From an uncultured Bacteroidales bacterium (lineage in GTDB: Bacteria > Bacteroidota > Bacteroidia > Bacteroidales > F082), in assembly GCA_900317055.1 (NCBI GenBank), contig ONFF01000001.1:172259-236258 (forward strand): a stretch of 64,000 nt of DNA, read 5' to 3'. This document shows, piece after piece, positions 56,952-64,000 of this stretch. The notes beneath the pieces are model-generated. The model saw only the letters and a list, made by a program, of their open reading frames with translations, did no database searches and was not told the DNA's origin. Numbering within the stretch: the stretch's first letter is position 1; every line of letters begins with the position of its first letter. Both the position numbers and the translations under genes were made by a program.

Positions 56952-58091
56952 ATGGCAGGGAAAAAACAAAAACAGCTTGATAATCCGTTTGTTTTCCAAG
57001 GATACGAAGGGCCAGAATACTTCTGTGACCGTGTCAAAGAAACGGAAAATTTGATATCTGCGCTCAAAAACGGACGCAATATCACCCTAATTTCGCCTAG
57101 AAAAATAGGAAAAACAGGGCTAATAAACCATACATTTTATCAGATTAAGGCGGAAAATAAGGATGCTATATGTATCTATGTCGATATTTTTTCGACCAAA
57201 AACTTGCAGGAATTTGTCGAATTATTGTGCAAGACGGTTATAGAGGATGTGCTGGAAAGGGAAAAATCGTTTACGAACAAGGTGTTGGATTTTTTCAAGG
57301 GGCTTCGACCTACCATCTCTCCGGATTTGATGACGGGGATGCCAACTGTTTCGGTGAGTGTGGTTCCTGCGCAAGCTGAATATACGCTCAAGAGCGTTTT
57401 CTCCCATTTAAACGGCTTGGGCAAGCCAGTGTACATGGCCATCGATGAGTTTCAGCAGATTACAGAATATCCTGAAACGGGCACTGAGGCCTTGCTGCGT
57501 TCTTATATCCAGTTTATCCACCATGTGAATTTTATCTTTTCCGGAAGTAAGAAACACTTGATGGAGGAGATGTTTTGTGCTCCTAATCGACCTTTCTATC
57601 AAAGCACTCAGCTGATGAATTTGGAGCCATTGCAAGAGGATGTCTATTATGACTTTGCCAGCAAGTTTTTCGAGGCAAAGAAAGGTTCGTTTAGTCAGCA
57701 GGTGTTCCATGACATTTATCAGCGTTTTGACGGCTATACCTGGTATCTGCAAGCCATCCTGAATCGATTGTATGAGCAAGGGAAAAAGGTGGAAACGGAC
57801 AAGCAGGCCGTAGAAGCGATTTTGTTCCATGTCAACGCATTGGCACCACATTATCAAATGCTTACCTCGTTTTTGACCGACAACCAGTTTAGTTTGCTCA
57901 AAGCCATCGCCCGTGCAGAGCTTGTCGAACAGCCATTGAGCAATGAGTTTATCAAGCGTTTTGAATTGCCCAGCACGAGCAGTGTCAAGTCAGCCTTGTC
58001 GGTGTTGGTGGACAAAGACTTGGTTTACCAGACCAGTAAGGGCTATATCATATATGACCGTTTCCTTGGCCTTTGGTTGAAGCGATTGTGA
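56952..58091 (+). CDS. AAA ATPase, archaeal-type (STAND-like) with winged-helix end
   Basis: The 379 residues have NPFVFQGYEGPEYFCDRVKE, Walker A in LISPRKIGKTGLINH (near 52), Walker B in VYMAIDEFQQI (near 160), sensor-like FIFSGSKKHLMEEMF, and a C-terminal winged helix (IARAELVEQPLSNEFIKRFELPSTSSVKSALSVL). This is the archaeal-ATPase family of Bacteroidota, usually single genes of unknown role, perhaps in defence or DNA-related processes. IARAELVEQP includes an in-frame GAGCTTGTCGAA motif. The tandem leader repeats suggest its own regulation. Confidence 0.85.
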   Translation: MAGKKQKQLDNPFVFQGYEGPEYFCDRVKETENLISALKNGRNITLISPRKIGKTGLINHTFYQIKAENKDAICIYVDIFSTKNLQEFVELLCKTVIEDVLEREKSFTNKVLDFFKGLRPTISPDLMTGMPTVSVSVVPAQAEYTLKSVFSHLNGLGKPVYMAIDEFQQITEYPETGTEALLRSYIQFIHHVNFIFSGSKKHLMEEMFCAPNRPFYQSTQLMNLEPLQEDVYYDFASKFFEAKKGSFSQQVFHDIYQRFDGYTWYLQAILNRLYEQGKKVETDKQAVEAILFHVNALAPHYQMLTSFLTDNQFSLLKAIARAELVEQPLSNEFIKRFELPSTSSVKSALSVLVDKDLVYQTSKGYIIYDRFLGLWLKRL

Positions 58092-58139
58092 TGTGAACAG
58101 TCAATGTTTTGATTTTCGCAAAATTTGTTGATAATTTGT

Positions 58140-58147
58140 TATTTTTG
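58140..58147 (+). promoter_or_regulatory. -7 promoter element for glgB
   Basis: TATTTTTG, 22 bp before the ATG at 58170; it lies after an earlier in-frame ATG (58125), supporting the later start. Confidence 0.5.
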
Positions 58148-58169
58148 CAGAAATAAAAAGAACGATATT

Positions 58170-60170
58170 ATGCTCCCCCTCGTAAAAAACGATCCTTGGC
58201 TGGAACCTGTTGTCAAGCAAGTAGACAAACGCCATGACCGCTATGAACAACGGTTGAACTACATAAAAAACAACTATGGCAGCCTCAAGACTTTCGCCAC
58301 GGCGCACCAGTTTTTGGGCTTCAACTACGACAAACGCCGTCATGGCTGGTGGTATCGCGAATGGGCTCCCGCCGCGCATTATCTCTCGCTGATGGGCGAC
58401 TTCAATAATTGGAACCGTTATGAGTATCCTCTGGAACTGGCAGGTGCTGGTCTGTGGGAAATCTTTTTGCCCGACAGCGAGTTTGCCGACCGACTGGTGC
58501 ATGGCAGCAAGCTGAAGGTGCTGGTGCAGTCGCAAATCGGGGAGCATGAGCGTATTCCAGTGTATATCAAGCGGGTGATTCAGGACGAGGGAAACAAGGA
58601 CTTTGCAGGCCAGTTCTGGAATCCGCCCATACCTTATTTATATAAGCATGCCGCGCCAAAGCTGAAAGACGAGCCATTATTGATTTACGAGACACATGTC
58701 GGCATGGCACAGGAAGAGGCTAGGGTAGGGACATACAAGGAGTTTACTGAAAAGATATTGCCGCGCATCAAGGCGGATGGCTACAATGCTATTCAGCTCA
58801 TGGCCATAGCGGAACATCCCTATTACGGTTCGTTCGGCTACCATGTCTCCAATTTCTTCGCGCCAAGTTCGCGGTTCGGTACACCCGAAGAGCTGAAAGA
58901 GCTTATCGACACGGCACATGGCATGGGCATGCTGGTTATCATGGACCTCGTGCATTCCCACACGGTGAAGAACATCCGCGAAGGCATTAACTTGTTCGAC
59001 GGTTCGGACAGCCAATACCTGCATCCTGGAGCGCGTGGCAACCACGATCTTTGGGACTCCAAACTCTTCAACTATGGCAAGGAGGAGACCTTGCAATTCC
59101 TGCTCTCCAATGTGCGCTACTGGCTGGAAGAGTTCCGCTTCGATGGTTTCCGCTTTGACGGTGTAACCTCGATGCTCTACCTTGACCACGGCAATGGGAC
59201 AACCTTCGATGCCCCGGAAAAATACTTTGGTGATAATGTGGATAACAATGCGGTCACTTATATGCAACTGGCCAACACACTGTGCCATGAGCTGAATCCG
59301 CAGGCCGTCACCATTGCGGAGGATGTGAGCGGTATGCCTGGTCTATGCAACCCGATTGCTGACGGCGGCATGGGCTTCGATTACCGCTTGGGCATGGGCT
59401 TGCCCGACTTCTGGATCAAGATATTGAAAGATGAGCCAGAGGAGCAGTGGAATATGAAGAACTTTTTCTTCACCATGACCAACCACCTGCCGCAGACCAA
59501 GACGGTGGCCTATGCTGAGAGCCACGACCAAGCGTTAGTAGGCGACAAGACCATTGCTTTTCGCTTGATGGACAAGGAGATGTACACCGCCATGAGCGTA
59601 GACACGCCTTCCATGACTGTCGACCGTGGCATCGCCTTGCATAAGATGATCCGTCTCTTCACGCTCACTTTGGGTGGTGAGGCTTGGCTCAACTTTATGG
59701 GCAATGAGTTTGGCCATCCCGAGTGGATTGACTTCCCGCGTTTGGATAACGGCTGGAGCTATCAATACGCCCGTCGCCAGTGGTCGCTGGTGGACAATGA
59801 AAACCTGAAGTACCGTTTCATGGGTGCTTTCGACAAGGCCATGCTCGACTTTGTAAAGCATCATCCAGTGATGCAGGCTCCGCCTGCTTGGATGCTTTAT
59901 GCCGATGAGGAAAACAAGACCGTCGTTTACGAGCGTGGCAATCTTATTTTTGTCTTCAATTGGGGTCCGAAATCTATTCCCGATTACAAGATTCCCGTCA
60001 GACAAACAGGCGATTACCGCATCATCCTCACTTCTGATGACAAAGCTTTCGGTGGCTTTGGCAATATAGACCCGAGTGTGAAATTCCCCTCAGAGAAGAA
60101 AAAAGATGACATCACCATGAAGATTTACAATGTAAGTCGTGTGGCGACGGTGTACCAACGCGTTCCATAA
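58170..60170 (+). CDS. glgB: 1,4-alpha-glucan branching enzyme (GH13_8 type)
   Basis: It makes alpha-1,6 branches in glycogen. The 666 residues have a CBM48-like start (FLGFNYDKRRHGWWYREWAPAAHYLSLMGDFNNWN), then the GH13 barrel: IYETHVGMA, DLVHSHTVKN, nucleophile in FDGFRFDGVTSMLY, acid/base in TIAEDVSGMPGLC, and AYAESHDQALVGDKT for the third Asp. The C-terminal beta domain ends VSRVATVYQRVP. The sequence pattern is that of the eukaryote-like subfamily (GH13_8) used by many Bacteroidota. A terminator follows directly. Paired by function with the GH13 gene 1.3 kb upstream. Confidence 0.94.
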   Translation: MLPLVKNDPWLEPVVKQVDKRHDRYEQRLNYIKNNYGSLKTFATAHQFLGFNYDKRRHGWWYREWAPAAHYLSLMGDFNNWNRYEYPLELAGAGLWEIFLPDSEFADRLVHGSKLKVLVQSQIGEHERIPVYIKRVIQDEGNKDFAGQFWNPPIPYLYKHAAPKLKDEPLLIYETHVGMAQEEARVGTYKEFTEKILPRIKADGYNAIQLMAIAEHPYYGSFGYHVSNFFAPSSRFGTPEELKELIDTAHGMGMLVIMDLVHSHTVKNIREGINLFDGSDSQYLHPGARGNHDLWDSKLFNYGKEETLQFLLSNVRYWLEEFRFDGFRFDGVTSMLYLDHGNGTTFDAPEKYFGDNVDNNAVTYMQLANTLCHELNPQAVTIAEDVSGMPGLCNPIADGGMGFDYRLGMGLPDFWIKILKDEPEEQWNMKNFFFTMTNHLPQTKTVAYAESHDQALVGDKTIAFRLMDKEMYTAMSVDTPSMTVDRGIALHKMIRLFTLTLGGEAWLNFMGNEFGHPEWIDFPRLDNGWSYQYARRQWSLVDNENLKYRFMGAFDKAMLDFVKHHPVMQAPPAWMLYADEENKTVVYERGNLIFVFNWGPKSIPDYKIPVRQTGDYRIILTSDDKAFGGFGNIDPSVKFPSEKKKDDITMKIYNVSRVATVYQRVP

Positions 60171-60173
60171 ACG

Positions 60174-60203
60174 AAAAAAGCCGCTCCGAAGAGCGGCTTT
60201 TTT
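60174..60203. terminator. Bidirectional terminator after glgB
   Basis: AAAAAAGCCGCTC/GAGCGGCTTTTTT with a 4-nt loop (cgaa); serves glgB and the convergent barrel gene. Confidence 0.9.
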
Positions 60204-60236
60204 GATATAGAGACATTGTCTCAGCTTTCTTTAATC

Positions 60237-60734
60237 TTAGAAATTGTAATACAATCCAAATTGGGGAGCCACAGTGGCGCAATCCAGATAGAAACCGTTT
60301 TCTGGGTGGTACATGCCATGGTCGTATTGTGCAAAAGCAAAACGGAAGGCAGCAGTCCAGTGTTCAGTAGCCATCCAAGCCACACCAGGTCTCAGGCTGA
60401 TAGCATAGCTCTTGTTGTTGACAACACCGAAATCGCCAGTGAGGTCCATGAACACACCGAATTTCTCAATCGTCATGAGGTTGCAGCGCAGGTAGGGCTT
60501 CAGAATCAGTTCGTGTTCGGCATCCATGTCTTTGTACTTTTCAAAGGTGTAATCCACTTCGGCAGCGATAGTCAAAGGCGTGCCAGAGAAGCTGTAGCCA
60601 ACTTCAGGGGCAATGGTGAATGTGGTGTAATCCTTGATTATACCGGCACCTACGGAGCCACCCATCCAAAGTTGTGCGTTTGCACTGAAAATGCCAACGA
60701 AGGCAAGAACTAAGGTCAAAAATAACTTTTTCAT
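60237..60734 (-). CDS. Small outer-membrane beta-barrel protein
   Basis: The 165 residues have signal peptide MKKLFLTLVLAFVGIFSANAQ and about eight alternating strands (WMGGSVGAGIIKDYTTFTIAPEVGYSFSG, FGVFMDLTGDFGVV, WTAAFRFAFAQYDHG). The last strand, PQFGLYYNF, ends in Phe. It resembles OmpX/OmpW-size barrels. Ligand and role are unknown. A -7 element TATCTTTG (60795-60802, minus strand) lies 61 bp upstream. Confidence 0.75.
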   Translation of the reverse strand: MKKLFLTLVLAFVGIFSANAQLWMGGSVGAGIIKDYTTFTIAPEVGYSFSGTPLTIAAEVDYTFEKYKDMDAEHELILKPYLRCNLMTIEKFGVFMDLTGDFGVVNNKSYAISLRPGVAWMATEHWTAAFRFAFAQYDHGMYHPENGFYLDCATVAPQFGLYYNF

Positions 60735-60794
60735 TTTCTAATAGTTTTAGTTAATAATTAGGTTAGTTGCTTTTGTTAATTATTTAAGACACGG

Positions 60795-60802
60795 CAAAGA
60801 TA
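60795..60802 (-). promoter_or_regulatory. -7 promoter element for the 60237-60734 barrel gene
   Basis: TATCTTTG on the minus strand, an exact consensus. Confidence 0.45.
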
Positions 60803-60856
60803 GCAAATAATGTGCCACGATGTATTTGCTTGTAGCTGAAATTGTCCCAATTGTTC

Positions 60857-62623
60857 TTATTTCTCAATAAATGCTATGGTTTCACCCTTATTGACGCGCT
60901 TGCCTTGCTCGGCAGTGGCTTCGACAATCTTGCCAGACCAGAGGGCATAGACAGGCTCCATGCCATGTTCGCTGTTGATGGCGCAGAGCAGGTCGCCTTC
61001 CTTATACACCTTTCCGGGAGCAGGGGCAATCGACTTGTCGTCGAAGTCAACCTCCCACATCACGATGCCGCTCACAGGCGCGACGACGGGTTCGGCGTTG
61101 GGATGACGCAGTGCACGCAGGTCTGGGATCTTGGCCTCGCCGCCAGCTTTCTCGAACTTGGCCTTCATCTTGGCCTCCAGCTCTTGGTTGAAGCGACGCT
61201 TGGCCTCGCCCGATTTGTACTCGCGGTACTGTTTTTCGTGCATGGCGAACTCGAAGAGTTCTTCGTCGTCCTGACCACGGTCCCAGCCTTCTTTCTTCAT
61301 CATTTCGATGAAGTGTGGCAAGGCGTTGGGGTAGTTGTCTTGCGGGTTGCCAGTGAAGAACTTGAGGCCTTTTTTCTTGGCCAGCTCCACGATTTCGGGT
61401 GCGAGCGTTCCAGGCAGTTTGCCGGCCTTGCCGAGGATCATGTCCCAAGCGGCGGGGTCGATGGAGGTCTCGTAACGAGGCTCGCCTTTGCTCAATGCGA
61501 AGAGGTTCATCAGGGCAATGTTCTTGGTGTATTGGCTGAACGGGGTGACCAAAGGCGGGTTGCCGAGTTTCGGCCAAATGTCTTGCACCTCTTGGAACAA
61601 CTCGACGAGCATCTCGTCTTCGCTCAATGCTGGCAGACCTTGCTTCTCACGGTTCATGTTGATGGCGGCGTGTACTGGCTTGAGGTCGGCCATCAGCGAA
61701 CCCATCATGCCACCAGGCAGGCCACAGCCCAACAGCAACGAGTTGATGTAACGGTTGCGGGGGTCAATCCAGTAGCCGAGGAAGTCGTCGATGAAGCTTT
61801 GGGTCATGCTGCGGGCAGCCATGTAGGTCTTCATGTTGATGTCTTTCACGAGGAAACCGGCGTCTTTCAGCATGGCTTGCACGCTGATGACATCGGGATG
61901 GACGGTGCCCCACGACAGCGGCTCCATGGCCACATCGACATAGTCGCAACCAGCCTTGCAGACTTCGAGCATCGATGCCATTGAGAGGCCGGGAGTGGTG
62001 TGACCGTGGTACTGCACCTTGATATGAGGATGTTGTTTCTTGATATGCTCCACGATGCGACCCAAGCTGACGGGGCGACCCACACCAGCCATGTCTTTGA
62101 GGGCGATTTCCTTGGCGCCAGCTTCGATGAGTTGGTCGGCAATATGCATATAATACTCGGCGGTATGTACCTGCGAGTAGGTGATACTCATGGCGGCTTG
62201 TGAGATCATGCCGGCTTCGTTAGCCCATTTGATGGATGGGATGATGTTACGCACATCGTTGAGGCCGCAGAAGATACGGGTGATGTCAACGCCTTGGGCT
62301 TTCTTCACTTTATACATCAGTTGGCGCACATCGGCGGGCACGGGATTCATTCTCAGGGCGTTCAGTGCGCGGTCGAGCATGTGGCACTCAATGCCACCTT
62401 TGTGCAGTGCTGCCGTGAAAGCGCGGACAGATGGGTTCGGGTTCTCGCCATACAGCAGGTTGACCTGCTCGGCGGCACCGCCGTTGGTCTCCACACGGTC
62501 GAAGCAGCCCATGTCGATAATCAAGGGGGCAATTTGCTCCAGTTGGTCCTTACGGGGCACATATTTGCCTGACGACTGCCACATGTCGCGGTAGACCAGG
62601 CTGAATTTTACTTCTTTTTTCAT
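60857..62623 (-). CDS. Oxaloacetate decarboxylase/pyruvate carboxylase subunit-type carboxyltransferase
   Basis: It transfers CO2 between a biotin carrier and pyruvate/oxaloacetate. The 588 residues have the DRE-TIM-type barrel start (FSLVYRDMWQSSGKYVPRKDQL, where DxxQS is usual), with metal ligands in KDMAGVGRP and VQYHGHTTPGLS. The PYC_OADA region (GGMMGSLMADLKPVHA, LGNPPLVTPFSQYTKNIA) follows, then a helical linker and a lipoyl/biotinyl-like barrel (PVVAPVSGIVMWEVDF ... GKRVNKGETIAFIEK). The usual biotinylation motif MKM is missing: the hairpin reads CAINSEHGMEPVYAL with no lysine. It may depend on a separate biotin carrier, or not use biotin. Start 62623 is set by homology. Confidence 0.88.
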   Translation of the reverse strand: MKKEVKFSLVYRDMWQSSGKYVPRKDQLEQIAPLIIDMGCFDRVETNGGAAEQVNLLYGENPNPSVRAFTAALHKGGIECHMLDRALNALRMNPVPADVRQLMYKVKKAQGVDITRIFCGLNDVRNIIPSIKWANEAGMISQAAMSITYSQVHTAEYYMHIADQLIEAGAKEIALKDMAGVGRPVSLGRIVEHIKKQHPHIKVQYHGHTTPGLSMASMLEVCKAGCDYVDVAMEPLSWGTVHPDVISVQAMLKDAGFLVKDINMKTYMAARSMTQSFIDDFLGYWIDPRNRYINSLLLGCGLPGGMMGSLMADLKPVHAAINMNREKQGLPALSEDEMLVELFQEVQDIWPKLGNPPLVTPFSQYTKNIALMNLFALSKGEPRYETSIDPAAWDMILGKAGKLPGTLAPEIVELAKKKGLKFFTGNPQDNYPNALPHFIEMMKKEGWDRGQDDEELFEFAMHEKQYREYKSGEAKRRFNQELEAKMKAKFEKAGGEAKIPDLRALRHPNAEPVVAPVSGIVMWEVDFDDKSIAPAPGKVYKEGDLLCAINSEHGMEPVYALWSGKIVEATAEQGKRVNKGETIAFIEK

Positions 62624-62660
62624 TATGTTATTGTGTTTTAGACGATTTGAATTTGCACTG

Positions 62661-62668
62661 CAAAGGTA
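62661..62668 (-). promoter_or_regulatory. -7 promoter element for the carboxyltransferase gene
   Basis: TACCTTTG on the minus strand, 37 bp before the ATG at 62623; the earlier in-frame start lies at or above it. Confidence 0.45.
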
Positions 62669-62730
62669 CAACTTTTCCCGCGAATTCATTCAAAAAATCG
62701 GCTTGTTTCGCTTGTTTATTAAAAAAGTAC

Positions 62731-62833
62731 TATCTTTGCCGTGGTTCTTATGGCGGACTTTATTCCGCCGACATATAGAAACACGAAGCGTTATGCTCGT
62801 CTTCGTAGTGTTTCCAGAAAAAATCTTTAGAAA
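62731..62833 (+). promoter_or_regulatory. Promoter and structured leader of the AT-rich lipoprotein gene
   Basis: TATCTTTG (62731-62738) starts a leader of about 90 nt with two stems: GGCGGA/TCCGCC (62752-62769) and GAAACACGAAG/CTTCGtaGTGTTTC (62778-62814), followed by AGAAAAAATCTTTAG before the ATG. The structure may be a leader regulator or an attenuator-like hairpin. I do not recognise a riboswitch class. Confidence 0.45.
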
Positions 62834-63574
62834 ATGAAAAAAAGTAATTTGTTATTATTATTAATTGTTTTCTTCTTAGGCAGTTGTACTGTATTGAAAA
62901 AAGTTGAAACAGTTACTCCTGACTATAGTGTCAGCCTTAAAGAAGTTGAGCTTCCTGCAAATTCGAAAGAAACGTTTGGAGACATAATAACCATTGAAAG
63001 CCTAAATGATACCATGCGTTATGTTTTTGAAGATGAATTTTTTAAAATATATTGGTATGTGGGTTTCGATAGGTTCTATTTTACTATGTTCAATAAGTCT
63101 TCTTATCCCATAAAAATAGTTTGGGATGATGTGGCTTTTGTTAACATGGATCAAAGTGTTTCAAAAATGATTCATGCAGGTATAAAATATAGCCAAAGGA
63201 ATGAGGCGCAAGTTGCTACAACAATACCGAAAGGTGCAAAACTTGAAGACATTCTTGTTCCTGTGGTAAACATAGAATTAGACAGAGAGTGGACTATTAT
63301 ACCGTTATTCAATGAACATGCAATTGGGACGGATGCTGTTGAAAGAGCTTCTGTGTATCAAGGGAAAACAATGAGAATTTTGTTCCCTGTACGAATTCAA
63401 GACATTGAAAATGATTATACATTTGTGTTTAAGGTTGATGAGGTAAAGGCTATGCCGACAACAATAACTGTTCATGATGAAAAAGCAGAAGAAACTAGGG
63501 GAGCAATTCTATTTGGAATTTGTTTTATAGGATTAGCAGGAATAATAGCTATTCCATTCATTAAACATTTGTAA
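62834..63574 (+). CDS. AT-rich lipoprotein of unknown function
   Basis: The 246 residues start MKKSNLLLLLIVFFLGSC with lipobox LGSC (Cys near 18). A beta-rich domain of about 190 residues follows (YSVSLKEVELPANSKETFGD ... FYFTMFNKSSYPIKIVWDDVAF ... TMRILFPVRIQDIENDYTFVF). It ends in a hydrophobic segment (GAILFGICFIGLAGIIAIPFI). Its AT content and use of AAA, ATA and TTA codons are plainly higher than in neighbours, so recent acquisition is likely. A membrane helix at the far end together with N-terminal lipidation is unusual. No family recognised. Confidence 0.8.
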   Translation: MKKSNLLLLLIVFFLGSCTVLKKVETVTPDYSVSLKEVELPANSKETFGDIITIESLNDTMRYVFEDEFFKIYWYVGFDRFYFTMFNKSSYPIKIVWDDVAFVNMDQSVSKMIHAGIKYSQRNEAQVATTIPKGAKLEDILVPVVNIELDREWTIIPLFNEHAIGTDAVERASVYQGKTMRILFPVRIQDIENDYTFVFKVDEVKAMPTTITVHDEKAEETRGAILFGICFIGLAGIIAIPFIKHL

Positions 63575-63656
63575 TCCCCTTTTATGGCTTCGGATTCTCA
63601 ATCTGGGAACTTTGAATATCAGCATTTCTGATGCGAAACAAAGGTATAATAGACAA

Positions 63657-63690
63657 AAAGGGGGCGCAGCTTGAGTGTCGCGCCCTTTCT
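63657..63690. terminator. Bidirectional hairpin between the lipoprotein and HicB remnant
   Basis: GGGCGC (63662-63667) pairs with GCGCCC (63680-63685), with A5 on the left and TTTCTTT on the right, so it can end transcripts from both sides. Confidence 0.6.
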
Positions 63691-63915
63691 TTACACCGCC
63701 GCCAATTCCCGCCCAACGGTATGAATCGTGTCGAGGATTAAAGCCATTCGGGCTTTGCTGGCGTTTTTCTTACCACTGATATATTGTGCCATTAGGCTTT
63801 GCGAGATGCCCATTCGGCGTGCCAGTGCAGACACATTTAGCTCAGGATGCGCCATGAAGAGTTGATAAAGAGCTGTCGGTTCTTGTTTTTCAAAGAAACC
63901 CTCAAAACTTAGGTC
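63691..63915 (-). pseudogene. HicB-like antitoxin remnant (C-terminal HTH part)
   Basis: The frame of 74 codons reads LSFEGFFEKQEPTALYQLFM, AHPELNVSALARRMGISQS, LMAQYISGKKNASKARMA and LILDTIHTVGRELAAV. The order matches the linker plus helix-turn-helix end of Bacteroidota HicB antitoxins. An in-frame TAA (63916-63918) stands where the RNase-like N-terminal domain should join, and no hicA is near. So it is most likely a 5'-truncated relic; an internal ATG at 63855 could still give a 54-residue HTH protein. Identification is by memory of the family. Confidence 0.5.
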
Positions 63916-63950
63916 TTATTGAAATAACCAAATCAGGTTACAATTCGAAT

Positions 63951-63978
63951 AAAAAAACCGCCCCGAAAAGGAGCGGTT
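63951..63978 (-). terminator. Terminator of a gene beyond the right edge
   Basis: On the minus strand AACCGCTCC/GGGGCGGTT with a short loop runs into TTTTTTT. A leftward gene probably ends just to its right, perhaps with the TAA at 63977-63979. Confidence 0.6.
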
Positions 63979-64000
63979 CGTTGTTATGACTTGCGTGAGA

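Overview
The window is chromosomal DNA of a member of the phylum Bacteroidota, most likely order Bacteroidales. The evidence is four secreted proteins with type IX secretion (T9SS) C-terminal sorting domains, a TonB-dependent receptor with a carboxypeptidase-regulatory-like N-terminus, many outer-membrane barrels and lipoproteins, and promoters of the TAnnTTTG type ahead of most genes with few Shine-Dalgarno sites. I cannot name the species; it looks like an uncultured gut or rumen-type organism.

Layout. 1-9.1 kb: core genes on both strands (rsmI, udk, ung, rdgB, a tRNA-Gln) among barrels and lipoproteins, including a 43-residue lipoprotein at 6829-6960. 9.1-17.4 kb: a type I restriction-modification locus (hsdR, hsdM, hsdS). 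Two REP-associated tyrosine transposase (RAYT) genes lie on either side of hsdS, and each carries its own palindrome family inside its reading frame. 17.4-20.35 kb: a repeat-rich accessory island of two cassette-like units. Each unit holds a short leftward ORF, a convergent small RNA with a strong promoter and terminator, a set of 10-bp iterons and a pair of conserved, covarying hairpins. 20.3-45.3 kb: dense housekeeping DNA (alaS, an M23 peptidase, merR, an RluD-type pseudouridine synthase, PASTA protein, ddl, frr, pyrH, secA, coaD, Nudix, pyrE, birA) interleaved with T9SS cargo. 45.3-63.6 kb: T9SS cargo, TonB receptor, oligopeptidase B, GH29 fucosidase, a GH13 enzyme, an AAA ATPase, the glycogen branching enzyme, a carboxyltransferase subunit and an AT-rich lipoprotein. 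The right edge has a broken HicB-like antitoxin and the terminator of a gene beyond the window.

How it fits together. ddl and the PASTA protein concern the cell wall, M23 remodels peptidoglycan, and SecA feeds the T9SS substrates to the periplasm. The GH13 enzyme and branching enzyme point to alpha-glucan and glycogen metabolism, and the fucosidase points to host or plant glycans. The accessory part is dominated by short palindromes spread by RAYT-type activity. Some have been reused as terminators and some inserted in frame into genes.

The most promising undescribed system is the 17.6-20.3 kb cassette array. Three copies of a double hairpin, each with a 65-nt second stem bounded by CTCTAAC and GTTAGAG, separate two cassettes. 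Each cassette pairs an unfamiliar, possibly toxin-like ORF with a convergent structured RNA, and the ORF stop codon sits in the RNA terminator hairpin. The arrangement resembles an integron cassette array, but no integrase is in the window.
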